Source: Opitutaceae bacterium UBA4094 (GTDB lineage Bacteria > Verrucomicrobiota > Verrucomicrobiia > Opitutales > Opitutaceae). From it: a DNA stretch of 7,453 nt. Position 1 is the stretch's first letter, and each line of letters starts with the position of its first letter. The notes under the pieces were generated by a model. The model did no database searches and had not been told where the DNA came from. It saw only the letters and a list, made by a program, of their open reading frames with translations. The DNA is taken from NCBI GenBank assembly GCA_002382525.1, contig DFYA01000159.1, forward strand, positions 399 to 7,851. Direction: 5' to 3'. Shown one piece after another: positions 1 through 6,835 of the stretch. Position numbers and translations under genes: made by a program.

Positions 1-393
<393 letters not shown>

Positions 394-400
394 ACTCGCG

Positions 401-450
401 GCGACCAACAAAAAGGCGGCCTCTCCCGAGGTCGCCTTTTTGTTGGTCGC
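401..450. terminator. Strong bidirectional intrinsic terminator between convergent secA and the CNNM/CorC gene
   Basis: Bases 401-418 and 433-450 are perfect 18-bp reverse complements. Pairing can continue inward through a G-U wobble (419/432) and CCTC/GAGG (420-423 with 428-431), leaving a TCCC loop. The GC-rich core is flanked by an A5 run on the left and a T5 run on the right, so either transcript would carry a GC hairpin followed by a U run. It begins 7 bases after the secA stop and ends 29 bases before the stop of the convergent gene. It fits termination on both strands. Confidence 0.93.
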
Positions 451-479
451 GTGACAAATGCAGAGACGGTCCCGTGGGT

Positions 480-1790
480 TTACGCAGGGACCTTCAGGTT
501 ACTCAACATCACCTTGTCCACGCGGTGGCGGTCCATGTCCACGACCTCAAACTTCCAGCCAGCCCACTCCGTCGATTCACTCGCGACCGGGATGTGTCCA
601 AAGCGGTCGAGCAAAAACCCGCCGACCGTGTGGAAATCGTCGTCCTCTTCGCCGGGTAGCGGCCCCATTTTGAACAAGCGCTTGAGTTCCTCGATGTCCA
701 TCGATCCGTCCACCAACCACGACCCGTCCTCGCGCTGGATCGCCTGTGGCGACACGCGGTCGCCCGGCTCGGGCAGGTCGCCGACGATCGCCTCCATCAC
801 GTCGATCAATGTAACGATTCCTTGGATACTGCCAAACTCGTCCGCCACGAGCGCGAGGTGCTTGCCCGACTTCTTGAAGGTCTCCAGCAACTGCACCGCA
901 TTGACCGTCTGCGGCACGTAAAGCGGCTGCGTCAGGTGGTCGCGCAGGCGGTTGCCCAAACCGATCGCGGCGTTGGCCCACAGCGCCTTCACCGACACGA
1001 GCCCGATCACATGGTCGCGCGTGCCCTCAAACACGGGGAACAGCGAGTGTCCGCTCGCGACGATCTTACGCCAGTTGGCCTCGTCGGCATCGTCCACGTT
1101 GAGCCACACGATCTTGGTGCGGCGGGTCATGATTTCGGTCACGGGACGTTCATCGAGCCGCAGCACGCCCTCGATCATCGCCTGCTCGGCTTTGTGAAAC
1201 ACGCCGGCCGTCGTGCCCTGCTCAATCAGATGGGTCACCTCTTCCTCCGACGGGGGCGCGTCTTTCTCGGCGCCGAGGCCGAGCAACTTGAGCACCGCAT
1301 TGCTCGACAGCGTCAGAAACCACACGAACGCGCTCGCCAGTCGGGACAACGTGTTCATCAGGCCGGCGATCATCATGGCCTTCTGCTCGGGATTGCTGAG
1401 CGCGATGCGCTTCGGCACCAACTCACCGATGATCAGCGAAAAGTAAGTGATTGAACCGACCACGATCGCCATCGCGAGAACGCTGGAATAAGGAGCGACG
1501 GCCGGAACCGTTTCCGCGAGCCAGATGGAGAACTGCCCGGCCAACCGAGTTCCGCCGTAAGCACCCGCGAGGATACCGATCAGCGTGATGCCGATCTGCA
1601 CCGTGGAAAGGAATCGGGCAGGCTCCTCGGCGAGGGCCAACGCCGTCTTGGCGCGAGGCGAACCTTCGTCCGCCAGTTTTTTGAGGCGCGCTTTGCGCGA
1701 GGATACGACTGCGATTTCCGCCATGGCGAACACCCCGTTCGCCAACAAAAGAAGCAAGATAATCGATAGTTCCGAAAAAAGTTCGTTCAT
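480..1790 (-). CDS. CNNM/CorC (HlyC/CorC, TlyC-like) CBS-domain transmembrane metal transporter
   Basis: This 436-residue protein belongs to the DUF21-CBS-CorC_HlyC family, whose studied members act in Mg2+ (and Co2+) efflux; older 'hemolysin' names are historical. The DUF21 membrane domain spans about residues 1-175, with hydrophobic segments near 5-28, 62-80, 102-124 and 140-172. It carries the family signature GELVPK (122-127) just after the third segment. A pair of CBS domains covers about 205-340, including the DEFGSIQGIVTLIDVMEAIV stretch (317-336). The CorC_HlyC C-terminal domain covers about 350-434 (DDDFHTVGGFLL, 383-394). Length is normal. I chose the ATG at 1790 because it starts right at the first membrane helix; a longer reading from 1889 adds 33 residues without family character. 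The start overlaps the stop of the upstream terC frame as ATGA, which suggests a former coupled operon. Transported ion and direction cannot be read from sequence. Confidence 0.93.
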   Translation of the reverse strand: MNELFSELSIILLLLLANGVFAMAEIAVVSSRKARLKKLADEGSPRAKTALALAEEPARFLSTVQIGITLIGILAGAYGGTRLAGQFSIWLAETVPAVAPYSSVLAMAIVVGSITYFSLIIGELVPKRIALSNPEQKAMMIAGLMNTLSRLASAFVWFLTLSSNAVLKLLGLGAEKDAPPSEEEVTHLIEQGTTAGVFHKAEQAMIEGVLRLDERPVTEIMTRRTKIVWLNVDDADEANWRKIVASGHSLFPVFEGTRDHVIGLVSVKALWANAAIGLGNRLRDHLTQPLYVPQTVNAVQLLETFKKSGKHLALVADEFGSIQGIVTLIDVMEAIVGDLPEPGDRVSPQAIQREDGSWLVDGSMDIEELKRLFKMGPLPGEEDDDFHTVGGFLLDRFGHIPVASESTEWAGWKFEVVDMDRHRVDKVMLSNLKVPA

Positions 1791-2354
1791 AGGTTTTGCA
1801 CTGACGGCGGTTCCGCGGCTTTTGCGGGGACCAGCAGCGACAGCGCCACAGACAGGGCCAACACACCACCGATGATGCCAAACGACCATTGGACCGGGAA
1901 TTTATTATCCGGGAACAACGAGTTCAGCCACACCATCTTCAAACCAACAAAGGTGAGAATCACGCCAAGGCCGAACTTGAGGAAGTGAAATTTATGCATC
2001 ACGCCGATGAGAAGGAAGAACAAGGCACGAAGTCCGAGAATCGCAAAGATGTTCGATGTGAAAACAATCAGCGGCTCCTTGGTGATGGCAAAGATCGCCG
2101 GCACCGAATCCACTGCGAACACGATGTCGGTGAGTTCGATGAACACCACACACACGAGGAGCGGTGTGCCGTAGGGTATCCCTGCTCCCGCACAAAAAAC
2201 CACTGCCCGTGCAAATTGAGTGATAGGCAAATAACGACGGTGCCTCGCGGTGGAACACGCCCAAATCGACGGCCAGCATCCCTAGCACAAACAGGGTGAA
2301 GAGGGCATAAAACCACCAGTAGTCGGCGAACGGAACGAGCAGGATGTTCTCCAT
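1787..2354 (-). pseudogene. Broken TerC-family integral membrane protein (internal deletion plus frameshifts)
   Basis: TerC-family proteins are multi-pass membrane proteins of roughly 300 residues, linked to tellurite resistance and, for Alx and the Bacillus homologues, to manganese export. An ATG at 2354 opens a typical TerC N-terminus of 38 residues (TM1, then AVDLGVFHREA). The reading then jumps straight to sequence from the second half of the family. RRYLPIT appears in the +1 frame at 2239-2219. HGQWFFVREQG appears in the +2 frame at about 2211-2180. YGTPLL and the rest run in the +1 frame from 2173 to the TGA at 1787-1789. The C-terminal part is intact, with ELTDIVFAVDS, a TSNIFAILGLR segment and about four membrane helices. 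Roughly 150 middle residues, about four helices, are missing, and the start and stop are out of frame (568 bp). The +1 frame is open from a TTG at 2230 (147 codons), so a C-terminal stub could be made. Base composition is lower in GC than nearby genes. An assembly error is the main alternative. Confidence 0.8.
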
Positions 2355-2407
2355 AAAGGAATTGGTGAATCAATACACCGCTTCTTTGCCGCTCAAGGGA
2401 ACTCTTC

Positions 2408-2433
2408 GTGGAAAAACGCTAGGCGTTTTCCAC
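2408..2433. terminator. Possible small two-way terminator hairpin between the secreted-protein gene and terC
   Basis: GTGGAAAAACGC (2408-2419) and GCGTTTTCCAC (2423-2433) are reverse complements apart from one bulged A, with a TAG loop. The short CGC/GCG core is flanked by A and T runs on both strands. On the minus strand it lies about 40 bases past the stop of the charged secreted-protein gene and about 55 bases before the terC start, the expected place for a transcript boundary. The GC stem is short, so termination strength is uncertain. The rest of the 120-base gap (2355-2474) holds no RNA element or clear promoter that I can recognise. Confidence 0.45.
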
Positions 2434-2474
2434 CGCACCAGACCGCAAAGGAGCACCGCAGCGCCACCGGGTTG

Positions 2475-3128
2475 TTATCGCGCGGGCTGAGCCCGCTGCC
2501 AGTCGATCTGATATTGCGTGTGTGTGTCTCTCGGCGACGGAGGCATCGAACCACCGCCGGCCGTCGTGACCATCGGACGCCCGTCGGGCGTGCCGGGACC
2601 GTTTCGTTTGAAGATGAATCGGTTGAGCTTCTCAAACGAGGTGCGTTTTTCCATCTGCGGCTCCCGTTGTGCTGTCGCGTTTTTCGCATCCGCCATGCGG
2701 TTTTGGTATTTTGAGACGGTGTCGTAACGCTTCACCGCATCGCCTTGCGGCTGGATGCGCGCGCGCTCCCCATCGTGTCGGTTTATCTGCCGATCTCGCA
2801 CTTCGGGCTTCGGGTAGTCCTTGCGATCCACGATCACCTTTTCCCGCTTCTCCGTGAGATCGATCGGCGCCCGACGCTCTCCGACGACGGCCTCTTTGCG
2901 ATCAATCAATTGCGGCGTGCTGAAGCGCTGATCTTGCAGGTGCTCGTTGCGAAAAAATGGCCGCTGATTGGCGGGCCTGTTCGGCGAAAGCGGCATGTCG
3001 GCGTTGTCCGGCGTGGGCGCAAGTCGAGTGTTCCGTTCTGTCGCATCGATGTGTGCGGGATCGGCGGCGCCCAACGTCGAGGGGTGAGCGAGGGAGACAA
3101 CCAGCAGTAACGGCAGCACGAACTTCAT
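2475..3128 (-). CDS. Unrecognised secreted, highly charged, probably disordered protein
   Basis: I do not recognise this 217-residue protein. It starts with a textbook signal peptide: MKFV, a hydrophobic core (LPLLLVVSLA) and a probable signal peptidase I site near LGA-ADP (about residues 19-23). The mature part is rich in Arg, Lys, Asp, Glu, Gln and Pro and has almost no hydrophobic stretch and no Cys. Runs of alternating charge (residues 75-130, for example RDRQINRHDGERARIQ) suggest disorder or extended helix. A short more ordered patch occurs at 163-175 (SFEKLNRFIFKR), and the tail is rich in Pro, Gly and Gln. ATG at 3128 was chosen for the signal peptide. A GTG at 3197 would add 23 residues and overlaps the upstream thyX-like stop as GTGA. 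Neither start has a clear ribosome-binding site. It probably shares a transcript with the thyX-like gene. A periplasmic or outer-envelope location is inferred; no function is proposed. Confidence 0.72.
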   Translation of the reverse strand: MKFVLPLLLVVSLAHPSTLGAADPAHIDATERNTRLAPTPDNADMPLSPNRPANQRPFFRNEHLQDQRFSTPQLIDRKEAVVGERRAPIDLTEKREKVIVDRKDYPKPEVRDRQINRHDGERARIQPQGDAVKRYDTVSKYQNRMADAKNATAQREPQMEKRTSFEKLNRFIFKRNGPGTPDGRPMVTTAGGGSMPPSPRDTHTQYQIDWQRAQPAR

Positions 3129-3193
3129 AGGGGCAACGAAAGAGGTGCGGAGCCTAGGACGGCCAGGCTCGATCACAACCGGAATTTTGACGC

Positions 3194-4540
3194 TCACTCC
3201 GGCTCGGCGGTGCCTTCAACCACCCACTGCCGCGCCTCGGGCACCTGCACAAAGAAGGCTTTTAGGGCGGCGCTTAGGTGGTCCGCATAACGAAAATGCG
3301 CGCCCATACCGGTGCGTAGTTCGGCTTCGTAGATAAACTTGTCGGCATGGGTGGAGTGCTCGAACGGCGTCTGCGCGCCAAGGAGCAGCGAATACACATA
3401 CGCCGGCGAACCGCGTTGCATGAGCTCCTTGGTGAGAGCGGCCTGCTCGTCGAGCAGCGGCTGATGAGCCGAATGAGGAATCTCTGCCGGCAGGTAAAAC
3501 CCCGCTTGGATAAGTGGCGTGTAACGGTGCCCCGTGCGGTGGCGGTTGAGGTCACGCAGCTCGGCGATGGCCATGTTGTTCCAGGCGAAACTCACGCGCA
3601 TGCGGCGGGTGGCGGTGCCTTGGTAACCGTAACGGTTGGCACGGTGGCGAAGCGCCTCGGGAACGGTTTGCTCCTCGGTCAGGAAGGGCGGCGTGCTGCG
3701 GTCGACATGCACCCACACGTCATCGGCGAGCGGCGCAGTGGAGAGGCGTGCGAGGCCGATGCGAAACGATGCGGCGAGTTCTTGTTGCGCCTGCTCTTGA
3801 TAGGATTTCTCGGCCGAGCTGTGGCGCATGAGACGCGGCGAGATTTTGAGCAGCTCGTCACGGATGAGTTTCGCGGCGGTGCGCGCTTCGGGCTGCGGCA
3901 GCGACTCGAGCTGCTTCACGGTGGCGGCCCACATGCGCGAAGACTGGACGAGGCCCAAGTTGGTGCGCGTGGCGAACGGGATGAAGTAGCGGGCACGATC
4001 GAGCGCGTAGTTTTTGCGGATGCGGGTGACCACGGCAGGTTTCGCGTCGGCAGGCACGCGCACGCGGTCGGGTTCGGCGACGCCCAGCGCATCGAGGCGC
4101 GAATACTCGTTGTTATACGCGGCGAAGGATTTCGCCATCAGCGCCTGCCAGCGGGGAGCGAGGTCTTCGGGCATGCCGATCTCGGCGGGCGTGGGGAGAT
4201 TGGCCGCATCCATCGTGATGTAACGCGTGGACGACTCTTGGCCGTCGGCCATCTGGGCGATCTCGAAGATTTTATAGGCGAGCCACATCGAGACGTTGTC
4301 GAGGGCGATGGCGAGACCGCCGGTGAGACCGCCGATGGAGGCGTGGCCGTAATCGACAAATTTGAGGATGCGGTCGATGGACGCGTCGGGATTGGCGAGA
4401 TCGACCTTGTCCATGATGGCGTGGATGCCCTCGTTGCTCCGCGAGTAGCGGGCGAGCACGGACGCAAGCAGCTCAGGCGTGACCTTGGGCAGGTCGGAAG
4501 CGGAGGGCGGCGGAACAAGGGCGAGACCGGTAACCTTCAT
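3194..4540 (-). CDS. thyX: Tandem, non-canonical FAD-dependent thymidylate synthase (ThyX-like) protein
   Basis: ThyX makes dTMP from dUMP using FAD, NADPH and methylene-tetrahydrofolate. Canonical ThyX is about 220-250 residues and works as a homotetramer. This protein has 448 residues and reads as two ThyX-like halves. In the N half (about 25-260), YGHASIGGLTGG (64-75) is followed by the ligand end of the ThyX motif, QESSTRY (101-107), but the RHR position holds IAQ (94-96). ARYFIP (183-188) and SSR (200-202) match the later ThyX arginine regions. In the C half (about 290-440), RHR is present at 333-335 but the S-x-R spacing after it is lost (RHRTGHRY), and ELRT (407-410) matches the catalytic-arginine segment. 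So each half keeps a different part of the site. Long ThyX-like proteins occur in Chlamydiae and relatives. Substrate is inferred. The ATG at 4540 has no clear ribosome-binding site. The downstream secreted-protein gene abuts it. Confidence 0.82.
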   Translation of the reverse strand: MKVTGLALVPPPSASDLPKVTPELLASVLARYSRSNEGIHAIMDKVDLANPDASIDRILKFVDYGHASIGGLTGGLAIALDNVSMWLAYKIFEIAQMADGQESSTRYITMDAANLPTPAEIGMPEDLAPRWQALMAKSFAAYNNEYSRLDALGVAEPDRVRVPADAKPAVVTRIRKNYALDRARYFIPFATRTNLGLVQSSRMWAATVKQLESLPQPEARTAAKLIRDELLKISPRLMRHSSAEKSYQEQAQQELAASFRIGLARLSTAPLADDVWVHVDRSTPPFLTEEQTVPEALRHRANRYGYQGTATRRMRVSFAWNNMAIAELRDLNRHRTGHRYTPLIQAGFYLPAEIPHSAHQPLLDEQAALTKELMQRGSPAYVYSLLLGAQTPFEHSTHADKFIYEAELRTGMGAHFRYADHLSAALKAFFVQVPEARQWVVEGTAEPE

Positions 4541-4630
4541 GAAGGCCTAGATGGCCGCAAAATGCGGCGGAAAGCGCAAGGCGCGAGAATGGCATTCCCG
4601 GCGCGGCGCTCGACCGTTAACCTCCCGCGC
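4541..4630. promoter_or_regulatory. Divergent intergenic region carrying the start signals for the thyX-like gene (-) and the secreted protein (+)
   Basis: These 90 bases lie between two divergent ATGs, so promoters for both directions should be here or just inside the genes. I see no confident -35/-10 pair. The only local symmetry is a short inverted repeat GCCGC-AAAAT-GCGGC (4554-4568), close to the thyX-like start, which could be a small operator or chance. No strong Shine-Dalgarno sequence precedes either start. Confidence 0.4.
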
Positions 4631-5188
4631 ATGAAAATCTCGTTTCGCTCGTTGGGCGTGGCGTTGGTCATGTTTGGGCTGTTAACGGCCCGAAACACAG
4701 GGGCACAAGAACCGGACTTGGAAATCGCCGGGGCGACGGTTTCTCAAAGTGGCACCGAGGTGATGCTGATCCATAAATCGACAGGTAACGCTCGATGGCT
4801 GAAGGTGGGCCAATCGTTTGCTGGCTACACCACCAAATCCTACGACGCCGACACCGGAAGACTCACCGTGATCAAGGGCGAAGCCTCACATGTAATCAGC
4901 TTGAACCGGGCAACGGTGAAGCCCGCCGAAGCTGCGCCCGCAACTCCCGAGCAGCAGAAATCCATCACGCACAACCTGCGTCAGCTCTCTGCGGCGGCTG
5001 ACCAGTATTTTTTGGAGCAAGGAGTCGCCACGGTGAATTCCTCTGAGCTGATCGGTCCGGAACCGAATAAATACATCCGGGAAATGAAGCCCGTCGCGGG
5101 TGAAACCTATCTCGGGATAAGGATCGAACAGGGGAAACCCATCCGCATAAAAACAGCCGGCGGGTTTGAAATGGAACACGTAAACTAA
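4631..5188 (+). CDS. Secreted protein with a short PilP/GspC-like region and a pseudopilin-head-like C-terminal domain
   Basis: The product has 185 residues. Residues 1-25 form a signal peptide (MKISFRS, a hydrophobic core, then a probable cut near TGA-QEP). Residues about 28-97 are beta-rich: WLKVGQSFAGYTTKSYD (56-72) followed by RLTVIKG resembles the small beta domain of PilP/GspC-type proteins, which often read 'vGd.f.gy.v..'. An Ala/Pro linker (98-106) follows. Residues 108-183 (NLRQLSAAADQYFLEQG, 115-131, then ELIGP, YIREMKPVAGETY and a short beta end) resemble the globular head of type II secretion/type IV pilin-like proteins that I associate with Verrucomicrobia, but the usual prepilin N-terminal helix and GFTLIE motif are missing. 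A role in an envelope secretion or pilus-like system is an inference, and the neighbours do not support it directly. It stands alone, divergent from the thyX-like gene and closed by a terminator about 50 bases downstream. Confidence 0.78.
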   Translation: MKISFRSLGVALVMFGLLTARNTGAQEPDLEIAGATVSQSGTEVMLIHKSTGNARWLKVGQSFAGYTTKSYDADTGRLTVIKGEASHVISLNRATVKPAEAAPATPEQQKSITHNLRQLSAAADQYFLEQGVATVNSSELIGPEPNKYIREMKPVAGETYLGIRIEQGKPIRIKTAGGFEMEHVN

Positions 5189-5239
5189 CCGACACGCCTA
5201 CCGAGTCTCGAGGAACCAGCCCGCTTAAATTCGGCACAA

Positions 5240-5270
5240 AAAAGCGCCGGGCTTTCGGCCCGGCGCTTTT
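5240..5270. terminator. Strong bidirectional intrinsic terminator at the end of the nuo operon
   Basis: AAAAGCGCCGGGC (5240-5252) pairs perfectly with GCCCGGCGCTTTT (5258-5270) around a TTTCG loop, giving nine GC-rich pairs flanked by A and T runs on both strands. It sits 51 bases after the rightward secreted-protein stop and 9 bases beyond the leftward nuoN stop, so it should end both convergent transcripts. Confidence 0.93.
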
Positions 5271-5279
5271 GGAAAACGG

Positions 5280-6800
5280 TTACTTCGTCAGCAACCACTC
5301 GCCCAGGGAGCCTTGGTAGAAGCCGAGGACGATGCTCGCGACGGCCAGCGTGGCGAGGGTCACCCCCGCCATCAGACCGACCGGCGTGCGGGCGGGACGG
5401 GTGTCCGTCTCGCCTTCCAGCACCGGCGCGGTCCACGTCTCGAAGAACGCGGCTTTAATCCAGCCGAAGTAGTAATAAATGGATACAACGACGCCCACGA
5501 TCGCGATGGCGAGCAACGCATAGAGCTCCGCCTTGAACGCCGCGATGAAGATGAAGAGTTTGCCCATGAAGCCGGCCAGCGGAGGGATGCCGGCGAGCGA
5601 ACCAAGTCCGATCGCGAGCACCGCGCCGAGGAACGGGTGGGTTTTGCCAAGGCCCGAATAGTGCTCAAGGTCTTGATCGGCGTCGTTGTCGCCCGCGACG
5701 TGGGTCATCACGCCGAACACCGCGAACGACGCCAGCAGGTAGGCGAAGAGATAGAAATAGATGGCGCCAATGGCCAGCGGCTGTGTCACGGCGGCAATCA
5801 CGCCGATGAGCAGGTAACCGGCATGCGACACGCCGGAGAGGCCGATGAGGCGTTTCACGTTGTGCTGCGTGAGCGCGGCGAGGTTGCCGAAAAGAATCGT
5901 CGCGCCCGCCATAAGAGAGAGCACCGGGATCGTGAGCCACGCGTAGGCGCCGAAGACATTTTGCGTGAGGATGAGGAGGACACCGAAGCCCGCCGCCTTG
6001 GAGGCAACCGCGAGGAACGCGGTGACGGGGGTCGGAGCACCTTGGTAAACGTCGGGGATCCAGATCTGGAACGGAACCGCGCCGATCTTGAAGGCTACGC
6101 CGGCAAGGACAAACACGATGCCGACGCTCGCGAGGAAGTTGTTGGGGTTGAGTTCCAAGAAGACGCGGAGCGCGTCAAAGTTCATCGACTCGGTGGTGAA
6201 GCCGAGGAGCGTCGGGTTGCCGGCGACGCCGTAAAGGAGAACGATACCGAAGAGCAGGATCGCCGAGCTGAGGGCGCCGGAGATCAGGTATTTGAGACCG
6301 GCTTCGAGCGACAGCGGGCTGGTCCGGAAATACGCGACGAGGATGTAGAAGCCGACAGTGATGGTTTCGAGCGCGACGAAGAAGAGCACGAAGTGGTTGC
6401 TCTGCGTGAGGAGCATCATCGCGGCGGAGACCACCATCACGATATGGAAAAATTCGATGCGGGGCATCTTCTGTTTCGCGAGCGCGACGACGCCGAGGAT
6501 GCTGACGAGAATCGACGAAAGCAGGAAGAACACGCGCATGAACTGACTCTCCTGCGTGTGCCGGAGCAGCCCATTGAAGCTCTCGGTGCCGAGGTAAGGT
6601 CCTTGAAAGTTGAAGAGGAGGCCGATGAGCAGGCCGATCTGGCCGGCGATGGCCAGCGTGGGAATCACCGCGTGGCGTTTCTTCGGAAGGAAGATCTCGA
6701 GCACGAGGAGAAACAGGGCGAGGCAGCCGAGGGCGATTTCGGGTGCGATCACCGCCCAGCGGTTGTCGGCGGCGGCGGCCTGAAGGAGTTCGGGAGACAT
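5280..6800 (-). CDS. nuoN: NADH:quinone oxidoreductase (complex I) subunit N
   Basis: NuoN is one of the three antiporter-like subunits of the complex I membrane arm and helps couple quinone reduction to proton pumping. The 506-residue product has about 14 membrane helices and the Proton_antipo_M core. Expected charged residues of the proton path are visible: Glu145 in ALETITVGFYIL, Lys170 in GLKYLISGALSS, Lys238 in AFKIGAVPFQIWIPDVYQGA, Lys268 in VASKAAGF, and Lys414 in LAGFMGKLFIF. His314 and Lys316 lie in the TQHNVKRLIGLSGVSHAGY segment. Length and motifs are normal. The start is the ATG at 6800 (MSPELL); a TTG two codons upstream is possible but less likely. nuoM lies 35 bases upstream on the same strand, the usual nuoM-nuoN order, and a strong terminator right after the stop shows that this is the last gene of the operon. 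No clear ribosome-binding site is visible. Confidence 0.97.
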   Translation of the reverse strand: MSPELLQAAAADNRWAVIAPEIALGCLALFLLVLEIFLPKKRHAVIPTLAIAGQIGLLIGLLFNFQGPYLGTESFNGLLRHTQESQFMRVFFLLSSILVSILGVVALAKQKMPRIEFFHIVMVVSAAMMLLTQSNHFVLFFVALETITVGFYILVAYFRTSPLSLEAGLKYLISGALSSAILLFGIVLLYGVAGNPTLLGFTTESMNFDALRVFLELNPNNFLASVGIVFVLAGVAFKIGAVPFQIWIPDVYQGAPTPVTAFLAVASKAAGFGVLLILTQNVFGAYAWLTIPVLSLMAGATILFGNLAALTQHNVKRLIGLSGVSHAGYLLIGVIAAVTQPLAIGAIYFYLFAYLLASFAVFGVMTHVAGDNDADQDLEHYSGLGKTHPFLGAVLAIGLGSLAGIPPLAGFMGKLFIFIAAFKAELYALLAIAIVGVVVSIYYYFGWIKAAFFETWTAPVLEGETDTRPARTPVGLMAGVTLATLAVASIVLGFYQGSLGEWLLTK

Positions 6801-6835
6801 GGGCAAAAGTGGAAGAAGAGACGCGGAGTTGGAGC

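Noticed and set aside
822..1454. 210-codon + strand frame opposite the CNNM/CorC gene
   Set aside because: Arg/His/Gln-rich composition typical of an antisense shadow, with no domain and no start signals.
1791..1889. 33-residue N-terminal extension of the CNNM/CorC protein
   Set aside because: It lies wholly inside the terC coding region in another frame, and family members start near the first membrane helix.
2355..2407. yybP-ykoY manganese riboswitch upstream of terC
   Set aside because: TerC-type genes often carry one, but the space between the hairpin and the ATG is only about 50 bases and I cannot find the conserved loops.
4554..4568. GCCGC-AAAAT-GCGGC inverted repeat as an operator
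   Set aside because: Five-base arms in GC-rich DNA are expected by chance, and no second copy was seen. It is kept only as a note in the intergenic entry.
3347..4630. Long upstream extension of the rightward secreted protein, antisense to the thyX-like gene
   Set aside because: The extension is a mirror of thyX codon bias. The signal peptide and family-like sequence begin only at the ATG at 4631.
6801..6806. TTG start two codons upstream of nuoN
   Set aside because: The ATG at 6800 is adjacent and a more usual start; the two added residues carry no information.
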